Positions 1-7,955 of a stretch of DNA of 64,000 nt are shown here, piece by piece. A program made the translations under genes and the position numbers. Source of the stretch: Sphingobium_A sp965228065. GTDB taxonomy: Bacteria; Pseudomonadota; Alphaproteobacteria; Sphingomonadales; Sphingomonadaceae. The stretch lies in contig OZ245788.1 of NCBI GenBank assembly GCA_965228065.1, positions 1,240,001-1,304,000 on the forward strand, given 5' to 3'. Every line of letters starts with the position of its first letter. The stretch's first letter is position 1. A model generated the notes under the pieces. That model was given only the letters and a program-made list of their open reading frames with translations, was not told the origin of the DNA and ran no database searches.

Positions 1-90
1 CGCCAAGATCATTCCACGCGCGAAGCCGAGCTGACCGTTTGATGCGCATGCGGATCGAGCATGATGCCCGATCCGCGCGCCCCGAAATTT

Positions 91-126
91 CGACGATATC
101 CGAACAGTTTTATACGTTCGACTAAG
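91..126 (+). promoter_or_regulatory. Putative AraC-type operator/promoter element, copy A
   Basis: A 36-bp element whose centre reads CGAACAGTTTTATACGTTCG, that is CGAAC-N10-GTTCG, flanked by CGACGAT on the left and ACTAAG on the right. Nearly the same 36 bp occur at 7864-7899, 10142-10177 and 11419-11454, each time upstream of a peptidase or receptor gene and oriented toward it. This copy ends 58 bp before the DUF885 gene. The repetition is seen directly. Binding by the AraC-family protein at 10204-11376 is inference. Confidence 0.75.
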
Positions 127-184
127 CCGCCGATCCTCCCGGCGCCTAGGGTTTCGACGGGAATTTTCGAGAGGATCATCAGGC

Positions 185-1906
185 GTGCAAGCCGAACCCA
201 TTCAGCAAGACGCGAAACATCGTGAATCGACCGTCGCAAAACAGGCGCTCGACGCACTCGTCGCCGAAACCTGGGACGCGCTTCTCCAGCGCGACCCGTA
301 CACCGCCGCGAACGCGGGCCGGAAAGTCACGGGATTCGGTCGCGGTGACCTTGCCGAGGCGGAAGCCGCCGCTGCGGCCGCGCGCGAATGGCGTGACCGG
401 CTCGATCGGATCGACCTGTCGGGCCTCGATCGAACCGATCGGCTGACCGCCGCCTATATCCGCCACTGGTTCGATACCGAGATCGACGAGCCGCTGCGCT
501 GGTGGAGCAGCTTCGGCATCGCGCCTTATTCGGGCATGTTCCTGTCGCTGATCCCGCAACTGCTGTTGGCGCCGATCGACCTCGATGATCCGGCCGAGGC
601 CGAGCGCTATCTGACGCTGGCCGGCAACCTTGTGGATTGGATCGAGGGACTGCGTGAGCGCGTACTGGCGCAGGCAGAACGGGGCTGGCGCTTGCCCCGG
701 CCGGCGCTTCCCAATGCCCGCCGCTCGCTCGAAGGCCATGTGTCGATGGCGGTCGCGGCCGTCACGCTGGCGGAAGGCCGGTCCGCCAGCGACGCGACGC
801 GGGCGGCGGTGTCCACGATCGTGGAAGACCGGCTGAAGCCCGCCTGCGCACGCCTGCTCGACGCGATCGGCCCCGACTATGAGGCTGCGGCCCCCATGGC
901 CATCGGCATGATGCATCAACCCGGCGGCGCCGACGCCTATCGCCTCTGGTTACGCTATCATCTCGGCGCCGATCTCGATCCGGCAGAAATCCATCGGACC
1001 GGGCTCGACGAGGTTGCGCATCTCGCCACCGAGATGGCGCGCGTGCGGGTCGAGCATTTCGGCCACAATGGCGATGAAGCGTCGTTCCACGAGCGGCTGC
1101 TGCACGACCCCAGGGCCAAGGCGTCCTCTGCCGAGGCGCTGGAGGCGACCTATCGCCGGCACCTCGACGGGATGGCACCGGTCTTTGCCCGGATGTTCCG
1201 CAAGGCGCCGCTCGCCAAACCCATGGTGAAGCGCCTGCCCCGTGAACTCGAGGCGGGCATGACCTTCGGCTATTATGCCCAGCCGAAGGAAATCGGCGCC
1301 GACGGCATTTATTTCTACAGCGGCAATGGCATTCCCGATCGGATGCAGATGAACGCCGCGGCGCTGATCTTCCACGAACTGGTGCCGGGCCATCACGTCC
1401 ATCTCTCGCGCCAACAGGAAAATGAGGCGCTGCCCGAGATCCGCCGCAACCTGTTCATCTCCACCGCCTTCAACGAGGGATGGGCCGAATATGCATCCGG
1501 GCTCGGCAACGAGGCGGGGCTCTTCGACGACCCTTACGACTATTATGGTTTCCTGTCGCATCAGCGCTTCGTGGCGCAGCGGCTGGTCGTCGATACCGGG
1601 CTCAACGCGCTCGGTTGGACGCTCGGTCAGGCCCATGCCTATATGAGCGCGAACACCTTGGAAAAGCCCGAGCAGGTGACCAGCGAAATCTTGCGCTACG
1701 CAACCGACCTGCCCGGCCAGGCCCTCTGCTATCGCTGGGGCCTGCTGAAATTCCGTGCGCTTCGTGCGAAAGCCGAAGCGGCGCTGGGGCCGAAATTCGA
1801 CCTGGCCGAGTTTCACGAAGCCATACTCGAACAGGGCGCTTTGCCCATTCCGGTGCTCGAACAGAGCCTCGACGAATGGGCCCGAATTTTTGACGCGAGG
1901 ACATGA
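185..1906 (+). CDS. DUF885-family metallohydrolase (probable peptidase)
   Basis: A 573-residue protein of the DUF885 family, putative zinc-dependent peptidases related to M1/M3-like folds. The hallmark HExxPGHH motif is at residues 397-404 (HELVPGHH), with a downstream acidic NEGWAEY segment that commonly supplies another metal ligand. There is no signal peptide, so a cytoplasmic location is likely. The start is GTG; no in-frame ATG with a better ribosome site is visible nearby. The stop overlaps the ATG of the following S9A peptidase, so the two are translationally coupled. An AraC-type element lies just upstream. Family assignment is firm; the substrate is unknown, and oligopeptides are inferred from the neighbours. 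Confidence 0.9.
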   Translation: MQAEPIQQDAKHRESTVAKQALDALVAETWDALLQRDPYTAANAGRKVTGFGRGDLAEAEAAAAAAREWRDRLDRIDLSGLDRTDRLTAAYIRHWFDTEIDEPLRWWSSFGIAPYSGMFLSLIPQLLLAPIDLDDPAEAERYLTLAGNLVDWIEGLRERVLAQAERGWRLPRPALPNARRSLEGHVSMAVAAVTLAEGRSASDATRAAVSTIVEDRLKPACARLLDAIGPDYEAAAPMAIGMMHQPGGADAYRLWLRYHLGADLDPAEIHRTGLDEVAHLATEMARVRVEHFGHNGDEASFHERLLHDPRAKASSAEALEATYRRHLDGMAPVFARMFRKAPLAKPMVKRLPRELEAGMTFGYYAQPKEIGADGIYFYSGNGIPDRMQMNAAALIFHELVPGHHVHLSRQQENEALPEIRRNLFISTAFNEGWAEYASGLGNEAGLFDDPYDYYGFLSHQRFVAQRLVVDTGLNALGWTLGQAHAYMSANTLEKPEQVTSEILRYATDLPGQALCYRWGLLKFRALRAKAEAALGPKFDLAEFHEAILEQGALPIPVLEQSLDEWARIFDART

Positions 1907-3909
1907 TGATGCTGACTGAAACGATCGGCGGCATAGCCGTCAGCGATCCGTTCCGCTGGCTGGAGGACGATGCCGACCCCAAGGTGGCGGACTGGCAAAG
2001 GCAGGCGAACGAGACCGCCGTCGCCGAGCTTGCCACGTCACCGCATGCTGCCGCCGTCGACGCAGCGGTGCGCTCGACCTTCGAAGATCTCATGGCGTGC
2101 TGGGCGCCGCAGCGTTGCGGCGACAGCTGGTTCCGCACCGTGACTCCTTCGGACAGTGCCCTCACCGCGCTCCAGGTCTCGTCGAGCCCGACCGCAAGAG
2201 GCCGCATCTTGATCGATCCACGCGATCATGGCGCCGATGCGAAACTGCTGCTCTCCGTTCCGTCGCCGGATGGCAGGTTCGTCGTCGTGCAACTCAGCGT
2301 CGCCGCGACCACCCAATATCTCATTCTCGATGTCGCTGACGGGACGATCTTGCGCGACATGGGGCAGTTCATCGCCCCGACGGGCATCGCCTGGACGCGG
2401 GACTGCCGTGGATTCTTCTTTCGCAAGATCGCCATGACCCAATTGGCCGACGGCGCCATCATGCCAGAATCGCAAATCTGGTGGCAGCCCGTCGAGGGTG
2501 ACGCCGAGCAGCAATCGATCGCGCTCGACGACCCCGCGGCCTGGGTCATCACATCGTCGGACGGTCGCTGGGCAGCGGTGATGGCCAATCAGGGCGCACC
2601 GCGTCCATTGTGGATCCGCCGGATGGACGGCGACACATGGAGCCGGTTCCTGCCCGATGCCGCCGCCATGTACAAAGGTGCCTTTGTCGGGAACGAATAT
2701 TGGGCGATCACCGACGACATATCGGGCTGGTGCCGGCTCGTCGCCATCCCCCTGGACACGTCGGAAGACCGCTCGACCTGGCGCGAGATCGTGCCCGCCC
2801 GGGCGGAGATCAAATTGGGATCGATCACCCAATGTGGCGACTATGTCGCGCTCTCGACCATCGAATCCGGTGTCATGCGGCTCAGGTCGCTCGACCTGAA
2901 CGGCAATGACCGGGGCAATGTGCCACTGCCGGGGGATGGCGCCTTCGGCCCCTTCGGCCAGGGCCATATGCTGATGCTCACCTCCGATATCGTCGCACCG
3001 GACGGCGATGGTTGCACCTTTGTCCATAGCGGCCTCGATCGTGGGTGCGGCGTCTATCGCGCCGATCTGGCCGCAATGTCGTTGACCGAGCTGGAGGCGC
3101 CCGTTCATGCACTTGCCGACCGCGAACTGCTATATTTCCAGATCGAGGGGCCGCACGGACCTGTGCCCTATCGCATCATGCGCAAGGCATCGACGCCGCT
3201 CGATGGGTCGGCGCCGGTGATCGTGACCGGTTATGGCGGGTTCAACGTCCCCCAGATCCCCCACTATAATCCGATGGCGGCGGCGTGGACCGAACTCGGC
3301 GGCATCTGGGTGCATGCGCATCTGCGCGGCGGTGGCGAGCGCGATACCGAATTCTGGCAGAGCGGAAGGATGCACCGCAAACAGGGGACGTTCGACGATC
3401 TTTACGCCGTGATCGAGGATCTGCAGGCACGCGGCTTTGCCACGCCCGAGCGGACCGGGATCTGGGGAAGCTCCAATGGCGGGCTGCTGATCGGCGCCGC
3501 CGTCACGCAGCGCCCCGAACTGATCCGCGCCGCGATCGCCCAGGTTCCCATTCTCGACCTGATTCAATGCCGCAAGGATGCGTTTACGTTCAGCGTCGTC
3601 ATGATCGACTATGGCAATCCGAACGACCCGGCCGATGCGCCCGTGATGCACGCCTATTCACCCTATCACAATGTCCGGCCGGGGGTTCGCTATCCCGCAT
3701 TGTTCTGCGACGCGGGCGCGGAGGATACCGCAACCCCGCCATGGCACAGCCGCAAGATGGTCGCCGCGGTGCAGGAGGCCAGCAGTTCCGGCCTGCGGAC
3801 ATTGCTGCGCGTGCGCGAAGGCGCCGGCCACAATGTGATGACCGGCGCGCTTTTCATCGAGCGGGATACCGAGGAACTGACCTTCTTCCTCGACGAGCTG
3901 GTTGGCTGA
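1903..3909 (+). CDS. S9A prolyl oligopeptidase family serine peptidase
   Basis: A 668-residue serine peptidase of the prolyl oligopeptidase type. The N-terminus carries the family signature DPFRWLEDDADPKVADWQ, followed by a beta-propeller region and a C-terminal alpha/beta-hydrolase domain. The visible triad is Ser524 in GSSNGG, Asp608 in AEDTATPPWHS and His643 in GAGHN. These enzymes cut short proline-containing peptides, normally in the cytoplasm; no signal peptide is present. The ATG overlaps the stop of the DUF885 gene, so both share the AraC-type promoter element. A second S9A paralogue (7956-10025) lies in the same locus. Cleavage specificity cannot be read from sequence. Confidence 0.93.
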   Translation: MMMLTETIGGIAVSDPFRWLEDDADPKVADWQRQANETAVAELATSPHAAAVDAAVRSTFEDLMACWAPQRCGDSWFRTVTPSDSALTALQVSSSPTARGRILIDPRDHGADAKLLLSVPSPDGRFVVVQLSVAATTQYLILDVADGTILRDMGQFIAPTGIAWTRDCRGFFFRKIAMTQLADGAIMPESQIWWQPVEGDAEQQSIALDDPAAWVITSSDGRWAAVMANQGAPRPLWIRRMDGDTWSRFLPDAAAMYKGAFVGNEYWAITDDISGWCRLVAIPLDTSEDRSTWREIVPARAEIKLGSITQCGDYVALSTIESGVMRLRSLDLNGNDRGNVPLPGDGAFGPFGQGHMLMLTSDIVAPDGDGCTFVHSGLDRGCGVYRADLAAMSLTELEAPVHALADRELLYFQIEGPHGPVPYRIMRKASTPLDGSAPVIVTGYGGFNVPQIPHYNPMAAAWTELGGIWVHAHLRGGGERDTEFWQSGRMHRKQGTFDDLYAVIEDLQARGFATPERTGIWGSSNGGLLIGAAVTQRPELIRAAIAQVPILDLIQCRKDAFTFSVVMIDYGNPNDPADAPVMHAYSPYHNVRPGVRYPALFCDAGAEDTATPPWHSRKMVAAVQEASSSGLRTLLRVREGAGHNVMTGALFIERDTEELTFFLDELVG

Positions 3910-3994
3910 GAGCCGGGGCAGGGTTTGCCGTGATTTTGAGAAGCGACCGATTGAGCAGGAAATGCCCGGCGCTATCGGTGTCGGGATACCCCAA

Positions 3995-4080
3995 CCGTTC
4001 GGGCTGAGCTTGTCGAAGCCCTGCCTTTTCTTCTGGCTTAAGGGAGAAGGACAGGGCTTCGACAAGCTCAGCCCGAACGG
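3995..4080. repeat. Perfect inverted repeat, sphingomonad REP-like hairpin
   Basis: Two perfectly complementary 29-bp arms (3995-4023 and 4052-4080) around a 28-bp spacer that is itself partly self-complementary. The arm contains GAGCTTGTCGAAGCCCTG, a sequence I recognise as common in intergenic palindromes of sphingomonads. It fills the 311-bp gap between two convergent genes and could end transcription from both sides, although there is no T tract. I see no gene in this gap. Confidence 0.85.
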
Positions 4081-4220
4081 ATTTGTGGGTGCAAGCGAGC
4101 CGACACAAAACCATGTCTCGACACTGCGATTATCTGCTCATTCCCCGCAACTCCCAGACACCAACGCGCTTTCGGGGGAATGCCAAGATCCGGATGGATC
4201 AAACCCCAGCCTCAGGACAT

Positions 4221-5561
4221 CTACCCTTCCCCTCTCACCGCGGCTGCGGTGGCGAGGAAAGGGCGGCGCGCCAACGTGAGCAACAGCGCCGCGATCAACC
4301 AGCCCGGTACGCTGACGATCACGATCGCCGTCAATATCCCTCTGGGTGCGGCGAGCAGATCGGAGACGGCCCCGACCAGGATCGGCGCGGCGCCCGATGC
4401 CAGGGCCCCCACGATACCGAGGATCGATATGAGGCGCGCGCGCAGTGCCGGTGGCGCGATCTGCTGAAGCATGCCGGGCATCAGCGCACCTGTCGCCAGA
4501 CCGAACACCAGTTGCATGCCCGTCGCGGCATAGACCTGCCATGGTGCCGAAGCGAAAAGCTGGAGCAGCGTCGGCACGACCGCCAGGATCATGAAGAGAC
4601 GCCCGAGACGAAGCGAACTGAGCGCTGCGTCGTGCCGCAACAGGCGGCTGCCCAGCACGGGCAATATCAGTCCGACGATCGTGCCGATCGCGACGGTGAT
4701 CCCCAATTGCATGCCGATCGTCGACGGCTCGACTCCGAAGATCCGCGGCATCAGCACCGGCAGCCATGTGAAGCCGGTATTGAGCGGCAGGGTATAGGCA
4801 GTGATCGCGCCATAGATGCACACCAGTGTCCGCCAATGCGTGCGGAGGAAGGGCAGGACCTGGTACAGATCGGCCGAAGCCTCGGTACCGTCGGCCTTGA
4901 CGACGCGGCCGGCGCGACCAGTCATGCGGATCGTCGCCAGCAGCAGCATGAACAGCGGCGCAGGCACTGCGACGATGATCAGTGCCGCCCGCCAGCTGTC
5001 CATGGTCGCCAGGGCGCCGGGCAGCATCTGCTGATGTGTTGCCAGCCACTGCAGCGTTGCGCCGCCCAGCCCCAGACCGATGGCGGCGCCCAGCAGCACG
5101 GCCGCGAAGAAGATGAAATTGGCGGTGTTGCGCTGCCGCTCGGGAAAGAGATCGGGCAGCATCGAGAAGATGACCGGCGACAGCGCGGCCTCGCCAATGG
5201 CGATCCCTGCCGTCGCCACGAACAGGCCCGTAAAACTGTCCTGCAAGGCACAAGCCGCGGTCGACAGCGACCAGACGAGAATGCAGCATCCCAGGATGAG
5301 GCGCCGTCCGAAGCGATCGGCGAGCCAGCCGATCGGATAGCCGGCCGCGCTCGCGAACAGCGCCATGCCGAGCCCCTGCAATGCACCGAGCTGGAAATCG
5401 CTGAGGCCCAGCATGGTTTGCAACGACGGCGCGATGAGGTTGATGATCTGCCGGTCGACAAAAGCGAACAATGTCGTGCCGATCAATATGGCGAGCGCAT
5501 ACCAGGCCGAAGCGGGCGCTTTCGCCATGGCCGTCGCTGAGGCTTCATTCGTGACATGCAT
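4221..5561 (-). CDS. MFS transporter in the peptide-use locus
   Basis: A 446-residue major facilitator with about 12 hydrophobic segments. The first contains LIGTTLFAFVDRQIINLIAPSL, the DRQ signature of anion/sugar-acid type MFS carriers. The MFS loop motif between segments 2 and 3 is recognisable as GWLADRFGRRLIL. It is the last gene of a minus-strand series (S9A peptidase, TonB receptor, MFS), 94 bp after the receptor. By position it is the inner-membrane step after outer-membrane uptake by the receptor; this role is inference. The ribosome site before the ATG is weak, so the start is the least certain part. Confidence 0.88.
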   Translation of the reverse strand: MHVTNEASATAMAKAPASAWYALAILIGTTLFAFVDRQIINLIAPSLQTMLGLSDFQLGALQGLGMALFASAAGYPIGWLADRFGRRLILGCCILVWSLSTAACALQDSFTGLFVATAGIAIGEAALSPVIFSMLPDLFPERQRNTANFIFFAAVLLGAAIGLGLGGATLQWLATHQQMLPGALATMDSWRAALIIVAVPAPLFMLLLATIRMTGRAGRVVKADGTEASADLYQVLPFLRTHWRTLVCIYGAITAYTLPLNTGFTWLPVLMPRIFGVEPSTIGMQLGITVAIGTIVGLILPVLGSRLLRHDAALSSLRLGRLFMILAVVPTLLQLFASAPWQVYAATGMQLVFGLATGALMPGMLQQIAPPALRARLISILGIVGALASGAAPILVGAVSDLLAAPRGILTAIVIVSVPGWLIAALLLTLARRPFLATAAAVRGEG

Positions 5562-5610
5562 GGATCAGGCCTCGTGATCGGGTCGACCCAATATCGGATG
5601 CCCCCTTTTG

Positions 5611-5638
5611 GATTGCTTCACTGCGCTCGCAATGACAG
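5611..5638. repeat. Short intergenic palindrome (GATTGCTTC...GCAATGAC type)
   Basis: The gap between receptor and MFS genes holds ATTGCTTCACTGCGCTCGCAAT, a dyad of ATTGC with GCAAT. On the other strand it reads as the ATTGCGAGCGCAGTGAAGCAAT type of element found scattered between genes in many proteobacteria. A dispersed repeat is likely; a role in transcript processing between the receptor and transporter is possible but not shown. Confidence 0.6.
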
Positions 5639-5655
5639 TGTTTTTCGACTGCCCT

Positions 5656-7785
5656 CTAGAATTTCATGGCGGCGCTGATGCCGATCACGCGCGGTCGCTG
5701 CTCGACATTCTCGACGCTCGTGCTGAACGGTCCCCTGACGATCGGCGCATCCTCGTCGAACAGATTGTTCGCGAACAGCGCGACCTCGACCTGGTCGAAC
5801 GCCACGCCGATCCGCGCATTGACGAGATCGCGGGCGGGACGCTTGATGATCGGAATGGCCAGGTTGCGCAGGGTGAACTGCCCCTTGCCGGCATGTTGAT
5901 AGTCGACCCGGAAGATGCCGGTGATGCTGTCGGTCAGCGGCGGGCGGAAATCGGCGGAGGCCGACCAGGATTGACGGATCGCGGCGTCGACCGGATCGCC
6001 CTTCGCCTTGTCGGCCGTCGTCTCGTCGAACTTCAGATTGTTCCAGCCATAGGTCGCGCCCAGCGTCAGCGCGTCAGTCGGCCGGGCCGTGGCCGACAGG
6101 TCGACGCCCCAGCCCGAGACATGGCCCGAATTGTTGACGATGAGGAAGATGCCGCCCGGCGCGAAATTGTTCGACTGAACGTCCGACCATTCGGTCCGGT
6201 AGACGCTGGCATCGAGGATCAGCTTGCGATCGAACAGCTGATGCTTGGTGCCCGCCTCATAGGTCCAGATCGAGTCCGGCTTATAGGATGGCTCCACCGG
6301 AATCACGCCGCCGCCCGCCGAAGTCTGGTTGAAGCCGCCGCTGCGGAAGCCCTTGGCGACGTTCACATAGACCATCGAATCGGGCGTGAACGCGTAGCTC
6401 AGGTTGAGGCGCGGGTTGAACGAATGGAAGCTGTCGTCGCCAAGATCGGTCGTGGTGAGGCCGAGGTTCGTGCTCTCGATCGTCCGCGTCTTGGCCTCGT
6501 GGAAATATCGCAGACCCACCGTCGCGCGGAGCTTGGGCGTCAGGTCGTACCGGCCCTCGCCATACAGCGCATAGGATTTGTTGCGCGTATGGTCTTCGCT
6601 CTTCGCGATCGCGAAGGGCAGTGTGCCCGGCGCGGTGAAATCGCCGCCGAACTGGAAAAGTTTCAGATCGCGATAGGCGACGCCGACCTGCCAGCCAAAG
6701 GGCCCGTCGCCCTGGGAAGACAGCCGCACCTCGCCGGTCTTGATCTCGTATTTGCTGGTGGCGCTCAGGCCGATCCGATCGATGTAGCCGGCCGGGAAAC
6801 CCAGCAGCGTCATCAGCGGCACGAAGAAGGGCGACACGTCGAACTGCGTCTCATTACGACGATCGACATAGCTGGCCGAACCGCTCAGTTCGGCGAAGTC
6901 GAGGTCGTAGCTCGCCTTGCCCTGGATCAGCGTGTAGCGATCCCTGATCGGCTGATCGATCGGTGTGGTCGTTTTCCGGTCTATGCCAAGATCCTGACTG
7001 GCCAGCTTCGATTCCTGATAGAGGCCCAGCAGCGACAGGGTGAGCCGATCGGTCGGCCTCGCCAGCAGATTGGCGCGCACCGTGTAGATATCGGCGGAAT
7101 TGGTGTTCTTCGCGCCGCTTGCGACATTGTCGATATAGCCGCCGATCCGCTCATAGCCCGCGACCAGGCTCAGGCCGAGCGTATCGGTGGACAATGGCAG
7201 GTTGAGCACGCCAACCGCCCTGGCGTTGCTGGCGCCGTCCCTGGTGAACGAATATTCGCCGTCGACCGATCCGCTTAACGCGTCGAGCCGGGGCGCCGCG
7301 GGGATGTAGCGGATCGTGCCACCCATCGAACCCTGGCCATAGAGCGTCGCCTGCGGACCGCGCAGCACTTCCACACGCTCCAGGTCGAGCAGGCGGACAT
7401 TGAAGGCGTCGCCCTGCGTATCGAGCGCGAGCGGGGTTTCGTCGAGATAGACGCCGACAGTCGACGAGCCGATCGAGGTCGAGATGCCGCGAAGCTGAGT
7501 CTGCTGACGGCCCACGCCCAGTTCGAAGATCGACAGGCCCGGCACCGAATATTGCAGATCCTTGAGGTCGCTTGCGCCACGCGCCTGGAGTTCCTTCGCG
7601 CCGGCAACGCTGACGGACAGCGGCACGTCCTGAAGGCGCTGCTCGTAGCGCTGCGCGGTCACAATGATGTCGTTCAACTGCTCGGTCGAGTGATCACCCG
7701 TGCCGTTCTCCGCGTCGACCTGGGCATAGGCGGCAACCGGAAACAACGCCGTGCTCGCCATCAAGGCCAATACCCATTTCGTCAT
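5656..7785 (-). CDS. TonB-dependent outer-membrane receptor (peptide locus)
   Basis: A 709-residue receptor. The chosen ATG follows a GGGGAG ribosome site and gives a clean signal peptide ending VAAYA before QVDAEN; a longer reading would add 19 residues without a signal-like start. The N-terminal plug contains DIIVTAQRYEQRLQDVPLSV and GPQATLYGQGSMGG-type motifs, followed by a beta-barrel ending in the aromatic residue Phe (ISAAMKF), as required for barrel insertion. An AraC-type element lies about 80 bp upstream. Between the S9A gene upstream and the MFS downstream, it is the likely outer-membrane entry step for the substrate that the surrounding peptidases degrade. Confidence 0.93.
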   Translation of the reverse strand: MTKWVLALMASTALFPVAAYAQVDAENGTGDHSTEQLNDIIVTAQRYEQRLQDVPLSVSVAGAKELQARGASDLKDLQYSVPGLSIFELGVGRQQTQLRGISTSIGSSTVGVYLDETPLALDTQGDAFNVRLLDLERVEVLRGPQATLYGQGSMGGTIRYIPAAPRLDALSGSVDGEYSFTRDGASNARAVGVLNLPLSTDTLGLSLVAGYERIGGYIDNVASGAKNTNSADIYTVRANLLARPTDRLTLSLLGLYQESKLASQDLGIDRKTTTPIDQPIRDRYTLIQGKASYDLDFAELSGSASYVDRRNETQFDVSPFFVPLMTLLGFPAGYIDRIGLSATSKYEIKTGEVRLSSQGDGPFGWQVGVAYRDLKLFQFGGDFTAPGTLPFAIAKSEDHTRNKSYALYGEGRYDLTPKLRATVGLRYFHEAKTRTIESTNLGLTTTDLGDDSFHSFNPRLNLSYAFTPDSMVYVNVAKGFRSGGFNQTSAGGGVIPVEPSYKPDSIWTYEAGTKHQLFDRKLILDASVYRTEWSDVQSNNFAPGGIFLIVNNSGHVSGWGVDLSATARPTDALTLGATYGWNNLKFDETTADKAKGDPVDAAIRQSWSASADFRPPLTDSITGIFRVDYQHAGKGQFTLRNLAIPIIKRPARDLVNARIGVAFDQVEVALFANNLFDEDAPIVRGPFSTSVENVEQRPRVIGISAAMKF

Positions 7786-7863
7786 GCCGCAACTCCCCGA
7801 TCTGCTATGTTGTTGTAAAGTCAGAACTCCCACTATTTGCATAGTGAATGACGGGACTGTGCG

Positions 7864-7899
7864 CTTAGGCGAACGTACAAAACTGTTCGGAGAGAGTAG
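7864..7899 (-). promoter_or_regulatory. Putative AraC-type operator/promoter element, copy B
   Basis: On the minus strand this reads CCGAACAGTTTTGTACGTTC followed by GCCTAAG. The left flank is less conserved than in the other copies (CTACTCTCT in place of CGACGATCT). It ends 78 bp before the receptor ATG and points at it, so the receptor has its own promoter although it also lies downstream of the S9A gene. Confidence 0.75.
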
Positions 7900-7955
7900 G
7901 AATAAGGGCTCCGGAGACCGGCGGTGACCCCACCGCCGATCCCGGGACCATCAGC

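Noticed and set aside
1..42. Thirteen plus-strand codons ending in TGA at the left edge, as the tail of an upstream gene
   Set aside because: Too short to judge coding; an alternative reading on the other strand is equally open.
4083..5540. Plus-strand gene of 485 codons
   Set aside because: It is the antisense shadow of the MFS gene; composition is dominated by Gln, Arg and Asp with no domain.
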